DNA of 64,000 nt from Acanthaster planci (taxonomy: Eukaryota > Echinodermata > Asteroidea > Valvatida > Acanthasteridae). Both the position numbers and the translations under genes were made by a program. Below, one piece after another: positions 43,127-55,198 of this stretch. Within the stretch, counting starts at the first letter, position 1. Each line of letters opens with the position of its first letter. The stretch is taken from contig NW_019091508.1 of assembly GCF_001949145.1 (NCBI RefSeq), forward strand, positions 228,057 to 292,056. The letters run 5' to 3'. The notes below the pieces were generated by a model. The model worked only from the letters and a program-made list of their open reading frames with translations, did not search any database and was not told where the DNA came from.

Positions 43127-44311
43127 ATGTCAAATCAAAACGCATTCTTTTTACTTGACTGAGAACGAGCAGACGTTTAAACTGAAACATGTCATCAATA
43201 ACACAAAAGACAACACAGTAAAAAACCTACAGTTTAAAGCTAGGTGTTTTAATGTGCCCAAATCTACTGAAATCAAGTGGGATACAAACTTAGACGGTAA
43301 ACGCGCTGGGGTTAGTGGTGAAACACTACCTGGAATAGTCTCAGGGGATAAAGGAGATGTAGTTCCAAATTCAGAATTAGTAAGAGGAGCTAAAGACAGA
43401 TTGTTACAAGCAAACGAAGGAGGTACTTTAGGAGAAGAAATCAAAACCATTGCTGAGCAAATTGAACAGCTAAACCAAGAAGTTAAAGTTTAGAAGTGCA
43501 ATTAGGTCAAAGACAAACAGAAGACATACGAGCCTGTTTAGCTTTTGAGATCAACAATAAAAAGTCGAATCAGCGTCATTATATGAGGGGCAGAGACAAC
43601 CCTTAGAAGAGATTTATGAAGGGAACCCTCCAACCCACTCTTCAAGAGACCGAAACCAACCCAACAGAGACAGAGATCATGACATACATGTGCATATAGC
43701 TAAAAGACTTTTTCTCATGCGGTTAAGAGAACCTACACGAATATATGATGGGCTTCGTTCTCAAAACTCATCTCAGCCCTTACCCCAAGGCCAACGAGGA
43801 AGCATCGTAATATCTCCCAGCTACTACAGCATGGACAGGTTTGACTTTTTAATGACTTGATTCCAGGCGTGTCTTTTAAAGTACACCAAGCATCTAAAAG
43901 GATGACGTTAGCAATTACGGACCCTCAAGTAAACGTTGAATAAAGAAGTGTCTCAAGTAAACGTTAAATAAAGAAGTGTCCAAGCTTGTTGAACTTACCC
44001 AAAGACAAACTTTTACCCAACATCATTTATGAAGGCAAATACAGGTATAACTTAAACCCCATGAAACTCGAGTTTATTCACTGCTATCAGTTAAAAACCA
44101 ACGACAACTTTTACAACGGACAGTCTTCAGACTTGTTACACATGATAGCTACCGATCCTCTAGACTCAACATCCAATGCACCTAAAACGCCTCAAAAGCT
44201 AAAAGACAGGAACATTAGCAAGTTGACTTTTTCTGTTAAAAACAAGCATGGACATGATGGAGAACCTGTAAATAACAAGGCGCTGGAATTTTGATCGAAC
44301 TAGATGTTTAG
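43127..44311 (+). pseudogene. Candidate minor capsid protein, second copy
   Basis: Starts at an ATG with FFLTENEQTFKLKHVINNT (after a shift) matching the FYLTKSEWTFELKNQIDN start of the copy at 24321. The frame 43155-43493 is open and longer than in the first copy (IKWDTNLDGKRAGVSG, a charged region). Near 43790-43850 a GSIVISPSYYSMDRFDF segment corresponds to the 'IPPGxY' turn. The last part, 43986-44294, is open (LPKDKLLPNIIYEGKYRYNL, then LTFSVKNKHGHDGEPVNNK) and ends with a shifted LIELDV. A 28-bp tandem duplication at 43924-43979 and other shifts break it. Intact it would be around 390 codons, longer than the first copy. Confidence 0.45.
43924..43979 (+). repeat. 28-bp tandem duplication inside the minor capsid candidate
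   Basis: Two adjacent copies of CTCAAGTAAACGTTGAATAA followed by AGAAGTGT, with one base difference. 28 is not a multiple of three, so it breaks the frame. Confidence 0.9.
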
Positions 44312-44350
44312 AGGGCTAAGTTTTTAAAACGCATATAATAAAAAGAAGAG

Positions 44351-44720
44351 ATGACAGTCAAACCCTTATCCTACGCTAAAGTTAAACAGCAGTGACTCTT
44401 ACAAAAACGAAGCAGCAGAAACCAAAATCTACAGACTCCAAAGATCAAAGACATCAAAGCACAAATCTTCAGAGAGCGTAACGCGAGAGAGGTCTCGTAC
44501 AAAAAGCTAAAGAGGTGGACATGCGCGATACAATACATGGAACATGAGGTCGAACTACTGGGAGCAACGACAGCAGCTGTGGGTATCCCCGCCATCATGG
44601 GAGTTACCGGTATTAGTGCTCCAATCGGCCTAGCTTCAGAAAGCGCGGGTATCTAGGCGCGTTTGCCTGTTACACCCTGCTCAAATACAGTATGCACCTA
44701 AGCATTTCACGACGAAACCT
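44351..44720 (+). pseudogene. Two-helix Polinton membrane protein, second copy
   Basis: ATG at 44351 is preceded by TTTTAAAACGCATATAATAAAA, like the first copy. The segments TPKIKDIKAQIFRERNARE, then ELLGATTAAVGIPAIMGVTG, then after a TAG GAFACYTLLKYSMHLSISRR align with the copy at 22978-23599. The charged C-terminal half is missing because homology ends near 44720. There is an early TGA near 44394. Confidence 0.65.
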
Positions 44721-44988
44721 GGGGGTAGAGCCAAGTTGTATCGCTCAATGTAGTTTGATAAAATGATTTTTTTAACTTGCTAGAGCCATATAAAACAAGT
44801 CGATACTGTGGTTGGTCTTCTCTGTTATTTGGCGCACCCTGCTGATTATCTGGAGCACTCATTTAATATTTGTATTTCTTTTAACATGTCAAAATATTCT
44901 TCGATTATATTGACCCTCATATCCAATTTAGAGATGAGGGTTAATTCTGCTTAATTTGTTTTAGGTTTTGCGAGGATAGTGATAATCT

Positions 44989-46396
44989 CTAAGTGTGTAG
45001 ATTCTGCAAGCTGGCATATTTTTTATGCTTGCAAGAGAGGTCTTGTGGAACGTAACCTTTGACATTACTAGGCCTGTACGACTAGTGCGACTAGTCACCA
45101 ATACCAAGCTTTGGGATTAATGCAGTCTTATGCATGTCTGTGGAATAACAAAAAAAAAAGATTTGCAATGAATGTGCACACCGTGATAGAGTCTTTTTTA
45201 TTTGTCACGAATGATATTTTACAAACCCCTTTAATTTTAATTTTAAGTTTAATTTTTGTGATGTGTGATTCCAAACTGTTCCCCACAAAACCTCAAAACC
45301 TCGCAGCCTAGCCATAAACTGGTCCCTGTCCTTCACTGTTGCAATCGTAGCACTGTGTCGCGGGTCGGTCACCAGTCGGACGGAAGCGCCATGTGCTTTT
45401 CACCTCTGCAAAGTTGTTGATCACATTGCAGAATGATTAAGGTTTTCTTCCAAAAAGTGGTTATAAGTAAGCCGAGAAACAAAAAGGAATATCACACGCA
45501 TTTCTGACGAAAGCTTTTATCTTAAAAATAGCCTCATATTTCCTTCACAATAGCGTAAAAGTCCAAATGGAAAAAGTGGAACACACAGTGCGACATCATC
45601 CCAAATTAACCCCGTGTTATGTTATGCAACTGCGGACCAGGCGTTTTAATGGATAAATAAACAATGCAAATAGTCGCGACTAGTCAACTAGTCGACTAGT
45701 CGCAACTATTTATTGGTAGTCACCACGACTACTGAAATTCACTACTCGCCCACACCCATGACACCTGGACATTACGCCCTACTTCTTTGGTGTGTGGCTT
45801 ATATTCAAAACAATCATATTTGTAATGTCCATGCTCGCAATTATATCTGCATTTGTTATCTGCAAAACATCGCAAGCAGCCTTTACTAAATTTTTTGTTA
45901 CGTTTAAATTCAAACTCTAGTTGACGATGGTTTTTCTTTGTGACAGTTGCTGCACCTTCTTCTCCATTTTTAGGTGCTGCAAGTTGTTTTATTATATATC
46001 AATATTTTTTATTTTTACAGTTGTTGAAGTAAAAATAAATAATGTGCCATGACTTGAAAGTTTGGTTCGTTATTTACATAGTGTCTGCAGTCTTTTTTAC
46101 CAGAACAGTTAAAACAAGTAAAGCATTTGGTAAGATCAAAAGATTTGTTACCGAGTATACAGTCGGTACAAAGTTAACAATTGACACATTTTTTACATTC
46201 GTTGTATTAGAGACAAACCTCGCAATCTTTACAATACTTACAGCCATTACTTAATACTAAACATTTGCCAATTGTACAATATCTGCAATAAAAGTTACCG
46301 TCACAATCGGTACAGTTTTTGCAGCTACAGCACTTTATACAAAAGTTACAATTTTTGCACTCGTTGCACTCCACACAACTCACACAGCTTTGGTTT
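44989..46396 (-). pseudogene. Cysteine-ladder zinc-binding protein, split by a hAT insertion
   Basis: Reading down the minus strand from about 46396: CVECNECKNCNFCIKCCSC then KNCTDC, a ladder of C-x2-C units, continuing to about 46080 with three more clusters and two in-frame stops (near 46206 and 46171). After a frameshift near 46015 come GCLRCFADNKCRYNCEHGHY and KYDC, resembling the Cys-His-Gly repeats at 18.1 kb. The frame then meets the 699-bp hAT-like element and continues on its far side with CKHKKYASLQNLHT and a TAG at 44989. About 200 codons in all. Dense C-x2-C ladders occur in large DNA viruses; here the protein belongs to the second Polinton remnant. Nucleic-acid or metal binding is inferred. 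Confidence 0.6.
45069..45767. mobile_element. hAT-like non-autonomous element, 699 bp, 8-bp target duplication
   Basis: Perfect GACATTAC duplications flank it (45061-45068 and 45768-45775). The ends are TAGGCCTGTACG and, read inward from the right, CAGGTGTCATGG, an approximate hAT-type terminal repeat (CAGGxxTG). Subterminal motifs of the form GACTAGTCG occur several times near both ends (45080-45095 and 45675-45705). No transposase is encoded. Confidence 0.8.
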
Positions 46397-48507
46397 GTTT
46401 TTGAGAGAGCTTGTTTGACTTATTGCTTCTGTTCTGACTGACGTTTTCCTTTTTTCTGGTTAGGCATCTCGGTTTTTGGTTTTGCAGTTTTGATACACAG
46501 TAAGGTGTAATAATGTTTTTTCTTTTTTTTGAGAGAGAGGAGGCTGGCTCTCTCCTTGAGGGTTTAGAACGAGAGAGTGGCTCTCTCATTGAGGGTTTGG
46601 AACGGGGGGGAGATTTTTATTAGGGTCGGATACATGTAGGTACCCAAGGGAAAAGGTGGTCCAGAACTCTCCACATTATACCAATCCTGTCGCATGGCTC
46701 TCCTATACCCTAGGTTATGTTCCCAGCTTATCATTCTATAAATTTGGGGTCCAACGTGTGACATACATGTATTTCCGTCCCTGTTACACCTGACATGGCT
46801 TTTCACAAGGGATATATCAATGACTTCTTCATGCCTAAAAATAATCACATGAAAAATGCATTGTCCAGGTTGAAGAGTGAAATGACAATATTCCAACCTA
46901 AATTGATCACATTTTCAAAATTTGAAATCTTGAAATGCACATCGCAAGTCTAGGTTTTTGGAATTTCCTTGCACAGATTTTGTTGGCTGCATGCTGGCCG
47001 ACCGTAAAACATCTCCCTCCTTTTTTTATTTCCGCAGATTTTTAACTTGCGGATCGGTTTTGTCAAAGACTGCATCCAATCGGACTGTCTTTAGACAATT
47101 CATAAACAGGTGTTGCACGGTCATGTTAATGAGTCCATGTCCAAAAATTGTTTGAAATCTCGTGAGAAACCACGTACACAGAACCTGTAAAAGCCATGCA
47201 ATAAAGTACAACACAATTTCCTTTTCCCCATACCAGTAACGACGAGGCCCTGTGTCGCGGTGAAAGCAGAAAATGAGTAACCTTATTTCAAGCCGCATAT
47301 TTACGCTGGCCCTAAAACATGCACTACATGTACATAAATTACTGGAGATTGTTTGTCAGTACTTCCACATGTACAAGCGGCTTTAAAGAGTCCTACTAAT
47401 GCAACATGAATATTGATGCTTCATGGGCAGCCAATCACAACATACATGTAATGTTGGGTGGTTGCCGGATGCTGTTTACACAAGAGGTTTGTACACGTCC
47501 AAGTACATGTGCATTGTACATACATACGTGTACATGTGCAAATGTTTGAGGCTGTATATTTCTAACATAACGTGCACTCACATGTGTTGATGTATGATTT
47601 TTTTTCAGGCATGTCAATATCGTCAAAACCTGTATTGTCGTATTTTCAAGAATTTCCTGCAGGAAATGTGGCTTCATCGTACTAGTTGGCAGGTCTGAGT
47701 ATTCATTCAACTTTGGAAGTTAAAGAATGAGTTGTCAACACTAGAAAATCATACATCAGGGACAGGAAACAAATTGGACCCCAAATTTAGAGATGTGCAG
47801 AGCGGCATCCTTCCCCTGCACCTCTCTCCCTCGGACTGACACACTTCACTGATTGTCTAGCATCCCCATGTTCTGCTTGAGTACCCTTGGGTACAGCCGC
47901 TATACCGTTGGAATCCTTGCAGGCTCCCTATGACAGACAGAAGCATACTGTCCGAAATGCTGGGGACCCTCTAGTTCTTCTCAGAACCGTATACACACAC
48001 AAAATATATTTAGCATGGTGCTACTGCAAACCTATTGCTTTCATTTTACACAAGTACATGTATGTTTGTGTCTCTGTCTAACCCAGGGCCCCAAGTAGAA
48101 CACTTCATTGACAACTGATGGGGCTATCCAGGTACACAAAATTTAAAAAAAAGGAATAAATAAACGAATAAAGAGATTTAAAGTACATGTAAGCAACTAC
48201 ATTTAATAATAAAACTTAAAACACTTCCAAACATACCTGAGCAACTGCTGAGAAGAGCCTACTGGACACCTCTGAAGCATGGTTTCACCAGGCCAACAGA
48301 TTAGAGGAGACTTGCCATGCAACGGACCCTGCTCTCTACCACACAGAGTGCCATGTCATGACCGAAAATTCCGCAAAGCAATCTAGAACATGAAAAAGAG
48401 ATGCGAGGTACCATAAGCCTTTTATACATGTACAGGGAAATTCTATACATGTACATGTATCTACCGGTACATGTATGTGCATGTACTTACATATATTTTC
48501 AAGATGT
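46397..48507. other. Non-coding interval with repeat fragments
   Basis: Near 46535-46605 a ~30-bp GA-rich unit (CTCTC-TTGAGGGTTT) occurs twice. Near 46738-46800 there is a relative of the 2015-2252 repeat, and near 47815-48035 a relative of the 10.4-kb repeat. No gene is supported. Confidence 0.45.
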
Positions 48508-48780
48508 ATTTTTGCATTGGGAAGATGTTAATTATATATAACGGTTTGCCCGTACCAAACGTATATTAATAAGCACTGTATGCTCAGTGCTTGTCCGAGA
48601 GCTTGCGAAAAAAACCTCATTATATATAATTAACATGTTCCCAATGCAAAAATANNNNNNNNNNNNNNNNNNNNNNNNNNNNNNNNNNNNCGAGGTTTTT
48701 TTCGCAAGCTCTCGGACAAGCACTGAGCATACAGTGCTTATTAATATACGTTGGGCACGGGCAAACCATTATATATAATT
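48508..48780. repeat. Inverted repeat around an assembly gap
   Basis: Segment A (48508-48540, atttttgcattgggaagatg...) recurs inverted at 48619-48654. Segment B (48541-48618) recurs inverted at 48691-48770, on the far side of 36 N bases (48655-48690). Segment B itself contains the small hairpin AGCACTG/CAGTGCT and is bordered by TTATATATAA on both sides. The gap at the centre suggests the assembler failed in a longer palindrome. Confidence 0.8.
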
Positions 48781-49014
48781 ACTTACATGTAGTTCAGTTA
48801 TGCAGCATACCTACATGTATAATGGCAGAGTCAGACATTGTTTTGGACAAGATTAACTAGCAGAGTAGGTTTACATGTTTCCTGTTTCATTGCACTGCTA
48901 TTTAAGGATAATTTATCCCAGCGCAGCCATAAACCACTGGAAAATTTGAAACAGCAGGTGCCTTGTCAGTGATTGTTTAGTAATAGGTTGTCTCCAACAC
49001 TCTTGAAGTGGTTT

Positions 49015-49353
49015 TGTTACGCCCCAACTACATGTATAGCATAAGTCCCAACTGTAGTGCTGCCGTTGGGCTGGCCCAACAATTGTTGACCAATGTCTGT
49101 GGGAAATGTCTCAACATTATCCAAGTCAATGTGTCTCACACTTGACGCAATTCATCTAAAATGTGGCACTTCATCTGTTCATCTAGCTCTATGACCAATG
49201 ACATGACATTTGTAAACAATATGACTTTGGCACATGCTGGGCACATCATGCACACAGGACCTCTCTGCTGTAGTTGGGCCTGCCCAACTGTAGCACTCTA
49301 GTTGGGACGGGCCCAACTATAATTGGGACTGATGCTATAGCTTGGGCATAACA
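49015..49353. mobile_element. MITE-like element with ~70-bp inverted repeats
   Basis: The left arm (TGTTACGCCCCAACTACATG... with CAACTGTAGTGCTGCCGTTG) matches the right arm read in reverse (TGTTATGCCCAAGCTATAGC...). The arms repeat the motif GTTGGGC/GCCCAAC. The centre is non-coding. Length is about 339 bp; the target duplication was not resolved. Confidence 0.7.
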
Positions 49354-52300
49354 GTTTCACTTCCTCCTTGCTTACTGCTATTTTCCTGCACTGTGCTCTT
49401 CTCAAGAGTTGCTCTGATTCGACAAGCTGACTAACGAGATTATTTTGTCATCAAGTTTGAGCGAAACTGAAGAGGCACAACATGAGAGATTTAGCCCAGG
49501 GGGTGCACTCCTCCTCGATGAGACACCCCATTGCCTCTTTTGTCAAAGCCAGCACGTACATGTACATGCATGTACCTGACATGACATATAGCTGGCATGC
49601 ATTTTAATCAGGTCACACTTTTTTGTTCTCGGCCACCTGGAGACCAACATCAGCCACATCTGAACTGGCCTTGGTACATGTACATGTACTTGTCTGTTAC
49701 ATCAGAAGAGGTGTAACTCTTTCCCACCTGAATTTATCTGCTCTGTGGGCACTAGTTTCTCCTTCATACCTCCATTTTCGGGAGGGGGCACTCATTTCAC
49801 TCAATAGCTTCCGTCACAATTACAACTCTTTGAGTCTGACCATAGCCACGCGGATGACATGTATCGGTATGATGTAGCGTATAACTATAGTATAAGCATG
49901 GTATAACTATAAGTTACCAGATTTTTCTTTCTCAAAATTTTGAGCGCGGGGTGCTTGGGGATATCCTCCATGGGCCTCCATGCACGGGCCTACATCACTT
50001 ATTTCATTCTTTTCCAACCTCCATGGCTTTACGGCTGAAATACCTTTCTGTCAACTAGTTTAGTAAATTCAGCAGTCCTCCACGAGAGGCCATTCCCTCT
50101 TTCACAAAATTTTCAGATGTCTTTATAAATGGCGCCCGCACACAATTGAGGCGCATGCGAACTCAGCAATAGCGCCCTCTCTTAATCCTGACCAAAAAAA
50201 TCAGTAAGAAAAAATTACGTTTCGATTCAGTACTAGACTAGATACAGTTCTGATGTAATGGCCATTTGAAGTTAATGGCCACACTGGACTCGACACGCGC
50301 GCTTCGGGAAAAAGTATATTTTGTCAGACTTGTCGGAATAAATCTGTGTCCTACGGCTATATCAAGGTTAATGACCTTCCAGCAACCGAAATCCAGAGAA
50401 GGAGTAAATAAAGCAAAAAAAGAAAAATTAAAAGAAATAAATTAAATTGATTCCAATCACACTAGTATGAGTCAGTTACATCAATAAAAGTTACATTACT
50501 TTGAATGTTTTAATTTAAAACAGGTGGCTCATAAAAGCCAAATGAGAACCCTGACAGGGTCGATGTGAGAAAAAAAATACAGGAATGGCAATTGTACTCG
50601 TGTATACCCTGCCCATATCAGCTCTCGGAAAATAAATGTGTTTTCATTGTACATTGCCCAAAATTATACATCACACCATTGGGCCTTATACAGCAAAACA
50701 ACGACCAAGTGACACAGTTATTGATAAGTGAAAAAACATCTCCGATATTAATATTCTACGTATTATGGGTCTGCATTGGTTCAGAAATGAAAAAAAAAAA
50801 CTAATATACTACCAAGGCCTGTCAGGGACGTGAGTTAGCGTATGATGGCTGTGCTGAAAGCTAGACCACAAAATATATATATCGGAAGAATTCTTCTGAC
50901 ATCTATGGATAGGACAGACAATCGCGCGTGCACATGCCGCACGTAGCTGTTCCCGAAGCCTCGTACTGGGCATGCGCTGTTGGAATATTAACTCTCTGAA
51001 CCATGAAATTGCAGCGTATAATCTCTGCAGAATTATCTGAAAGTAAGGCAGTCACTGAGCCGTGAATATGCAGTATGTAATGTTCAGGCACATTACAGTG
51101 TGGCGTCACCTAAACTTTGGTGTGCCAGAAAATTGAAATTGGTTAATGGGCAGAATTAAATTTAACGGTTCGCATTTTGAACTCAGCTGGTAATATCATC
51201 GGGACATCAGTGAACAACAACACATTTTGCCTGGATTGGATTTATCCATAAAGCTGATGACACTGATGCATGTATATATATTTTATTTTTTTTCAAAGTG
51301 ACTGCAATTTTGGTCATTCAACGATCTGAAAATCGATCTGAGCAGTTTACCATTGCCAACTAAACTCTGATGCTGATTCACTTTCCAATTAAATAACTTC
51401 ATTTAACAGTACGTTTGGAAAGATGTAGTTGAAAAGTTTGCCTTAAAGTCGAATAAATCGGAAGTCGGAGGACGTGTAGACCCCCAAGGAATGGTACTAT
51501 ATGGGCAACATGACTTTCTGATCAGAGGATAGACCGTCAGATCGCACGTGCACATACAGCTTACACTTCTTACAGTACCGCACCCAAGAATATCGTAGGG
51601 GAAGCTCCAACAGGAAATCCCCCCCCCCATATAGCTTGTGATGCTCACCCCCGCCCCTGTTGTGGAATGGGGGGGGGCCTGAATTTACGATCATATCAAA
51701 GCTCGTGATTTAATAATGTACGTGTATAATGTGTCTTCATTTTTAGGGGGAAACCCTGCCGGGCTCCTCGGCCCCTAGACCCCCACCCCCCGGTTACAGT
51801 TGAAGGAATAATGCTTTTGCTAGTCTATGCTCAAATACATATTTTGTGAATATTTTGGACATCAAGTAAACATGACGCCGTCAAGCAAACAAAGCGATGA
51901 AGCATAACCTCATCTTTTTTTTCAAAATATACGGGCATGAACTCATGATACCTTGAAAGCCAAAAAGCAAAAACGCCGGGCTGTAATTATGGCACAGTGT
52001 ACACGTACCATGGACTCCAAACATCTCATTTTTTGGTAAAGATAATTCTATAGACGTGAATGAAATAGTCAGTAAGCTAAACCAAGGGCATGTGGATGGA
52101 TGAAACAGTGCAGTGCTTGTATTGTGGATGAATTTTTGTGTACATGCTATAAGTAAAACACATAAACGCTGGCAAGTAAAACTAAAACTTTACTGATGGA
52201 ACAATGCATGTGTAGGCCCACCAGCTAGTTATGCCATCATTTTTTAAAAATAGGTAGGCCTATCCTGGAGATTTGGGATTTTGGAACTTGTCGCTTCCAA

Positions 52301-52375
52301 CTCGGGGTATTTTGTCGTGGCTAAAACTGGTAAATTTGAAACGAAAATTATATTAGAGGTCGTACTCTTACGGAA
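49354..52375. other. Non-coding interval
   Basis: No gene supported. Two diverged related blocks occur near 50908-50940 and 51525-51560 (GATAG-CAGA-CGC-CGTGCACAT). Homopolymer C and G runs are near 51620-51680. Confidence 0.45.
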
Positions 52376-54288
52376 GCGTATAAGGGCCACTTGCCAAAAA
52401 CAAATTCGAGATACTATCTCGCCGTGGCGAGTTATTTATCTCGAAGCGGCGAGTTTGCTTAAACTAGCTCAACGCGCTGAATATTAAGACTCATTCCGAC
52501 TACTCTTCTAATCAAGGCTCCTGTATCCCCCAATGTCCACGTGACCAACACTCCCTCCAGATTTCCGGGAATAGTCGAACTATTCCGAACTTATCCTGTC
52601 TATATTAAGTTCAGTTTAACGTCAACACGTTTTCTTTAATGCCCCTCAAAATTTTAAAATTGTTACAAAGATTAAAATGAATAAAATTGGTAGCCAAATG
52701 AGTAAAGGGAGACGATGAAGACCATTTGGATCGTATCGGTAATATTCGGGGATTTCCGGCCTTGTCTGTTCCAAGAATTTTGTGAACTGTCCGTGGTATA
52801 CTGGTCGCAGTACGCCATCCACTACAAAGTAGAATTTGGGTTAAAAAATATTTTAACATGTTTTGTTAACATGAATGCATTTTACTTTTCAAGCAAATAT
52901 GTTTTAAGCGAATGTCATTTTTAAAAACTCGTATTTTAGTTTCGTATATATTTTTCAAAAACCGAACAAAATCTGAAATCTCATTTCTTTTTTAGATTCC
53001 AAATCGAGTGAATTTTAACGTAATCTCTAGGATTGAATGAATTTTTAAAGTTCAAAATTCTTCAAAAATAAAACAAAAACTTTACAATGTGAACATTTTT
53101 GTCGAAATTTAGACATTTGTTTACAACGTAACGGCTTGTGTAATTTACGGAAATTTCATTTTATCCGAAATAAGAAATCATCTGAATTGAGAAATCATCT
53201 GATCTGAGAAAGCTTCCGACTTGAGACCGCATCCAAAGCCGCGTAAGCAAAGTATTTAGACGATATTCGGCGAAAGCCTCATAGCGTTTCAAGCATATTT
53301 TTTGAAAAAGTGAAGCATAAACGAAGTTTTTGCAAGTTGCTTTTATTCGTGGTTGCTTATTAATTTGGATACATGTTATTTTGGATGCTTTCTCATTTAG
53401 GGTCGCATGAGATTTTGTGTAAAATAAGTGCACCGAATAGCTGCTTTACGCTGAAAAAGTGTCCCCATTTCCAATATACGTTCAGTCTATTCTGTACAAA
53501 ATATTTTACATCGATCTGAAAAAAGTTTGGGCGTTAAAAATTTGTTCCAATCTTGAAAAATTTTGGCTTTGTAAAAATTTACTTTCCTTTAAAATTCCTT
53601 GGAATCTAGGAAATACGCTTAGTCGATGAAAATTCGTTCACTCTTTAAAACTTCATTCAAATCTAGAAAAAATGTAGTAGATCCTTAAAACTTCGTTCTG
53701 CTCTTGAAAATTCTACTCCAAATTTCTAAAATACGAATTCTGTTGAAAATGACATTCGCTTTAAAACACGTTCAATTTAAAAAAATGCTTTCCATGTATC
53801 AAAACAGGTTCCAATCTTTTCGACCCTAGTTCTGCCTCGTAATTGGGGAGTACTCTAACCGATATAACCCAGACAGTAAAAAAATTCTTGGTACAGACGC
53901 GGCCGGGAAATCCTGAACATTACCGCTACCATCCGAATGGTCTTTATCTTCTCCCTTTACTTATTTGGCTACCAATTTTATTCATTCTAATCTTTGCAAC
54001 AATATTTACAATTTCGTGGAACATTAAATAAAAAGTGTTGACGTTAAACTGAATGTAATATGGACAGGATAAGTTCGGAATAGTTCGACTATTCCCAGAA
54101 ATCTGGAGGAGTGTTGGTGACTCGGACATTGGGTGATACAGGACCCTTGATTAGAAGAGCAGTCGGAATCGTTGGATCTGGTATCCAGACTGAGTCTTAA
54201 TGTGAAGTGACTTGAGCTAGTTTCAGCTAACTCGCCGCGGCGAAATATTATCTCGAAAATGTTTTTTCTGCAAGTGGCCCTTATACGC
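52376..54288. mobile_element. Fold-back element with ~450-bp terminal inverted repeats
   Basis: The left arm begins GCGTATAAGGGCCACTTGCC, and the right arm ends with its reverse complement. Similarity runs through landmarks such as TCTTCTAATCAAGG, GGAATAGTCGAACTATTCCG, TTCAGTTTAACGTCAACAC and AAATTGGTAGCCAAAT, giving arms of roughly 450 bp (52376-52840 and 53830-54288). The ~1-kb centre is AT-rich and built of loose ~35-bp units of the type CTTTAAAACTTCATTC-AATCTAGAAAA (about 53500-53780). There is no coding capacity. Long repeats around a repetitive centre resemble Foldback/Galileo-type elements. Confidence 0.8.
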
Positions 54289-55198
54289 TACTGTATACTT
54301 TTTCATTTCCAGTTACATGTAATTATAAAAAAAAGGAAAAAAAGAGAAGAAAATAAATGCGGTCCTACTTCCGAGCGTTACTGGGCGGCGCCCTTAGTCC
54401 ATGGATTCTGTGTTGTTTACTATGGGCACCTTATTAGTGGAGTGCAACTCAAAGCTGCCTGTGGACTGTGTAGCTCTACAGGTCCAATTAGCCATAAATC
54501 TCGGGAGTAGTTTATTGGAGGCGACTCCACTTTTTACCACTAAGTTAGATGGCGTTTTCTAGGCTCCGTATTAAGGCCACCAGTATCGATCCCATCATTC
54601 GACGACATCGTAGTATCGAGACCGTTTGTAATGATGTCGTCATCCATGTCATCAAAATAAATCAACGGTGTGGATATGTGATCATGAGGCATGCGTTGTG
54701 ATGGCTGTGCTTCTAAGTTCCATTTCCACCTTTTTTTCCTGAGTCCAAGTGATTAAACTCTGTGGCTACAAGAATGTGGCTGATGTTTTGGAAAACTATA
54801 AGGAGGCTTTGGATTTGGCTGCTGATGGCTGTGCCGTTCGTGCATGTGACAAACTGGGTCGAACATGTTGGAGGTGCATCACAGAAGGTAGGCCTAGGCA
54901 CAATCATTCAGCATATTCAGGACAATGGTAGGCCTACATGTACACGTACATGTACGTGGTAATGGTACACATGTAGCCATGGAGAAAAGATGTCACTATT
55001 GTAACTGGCGAACGTTCCGTCTGAAGGTAGCTTGCAGTTCAGCCCACGATTCAATGTAGTAAACTAGAATGAGTGGTTGAGCCTACCGGCACATAGCTTA
55101 TATGTACAGTATGTCATAGGCCTACATTTACATATACATGTAGCCCTACCCAGAAGTACACAACAATTGGATACGGTCGCAGGGACCATTTTTAAGGG
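54289..55198. other. Non-coding interval, one weak exon-like stretch
   Basis: Between about 54736 and 54889 a frame with ENYKEALDLAADGCAVRACD sits between an AG and a GTAGG, so it could be an exon, but I recognise no protein and the splice context is weak. The rest shows nothing clear. Confidence 0.35.

Larger units (their letters stand above)
42680..46396. mobile_element. Remnant of a second Polinton-like element
   Basis: The plus-strand order TFIIB-like, minor capsid candidate, two-helix membrane protein repeats the order found at 24.7-23.0 kb (there on the minus strand). The proteins are clearly related but quite diverged, so the two are different lineages and not a local duplication. A minus-strand cysteine-rich gene follows. 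Polymerase, integrase, ATPase and major capsid genes are absent, so most of the element is missing here. Confidence 0.7.

Noticed and set aside
48532-48778. Two ORFs with identical N-termini beside the gap as a duplicated gene
   Set aside because: They are the two arms of an inverted repeat, and the similar proteins run into the N bases; there is no protein-level evidence.
51600-51700. G-rich and C-rich runs as a regulatory quadruplex
   Set aside because: The runs are irregular homopolymers without four spaced G-tracts in a gene context.
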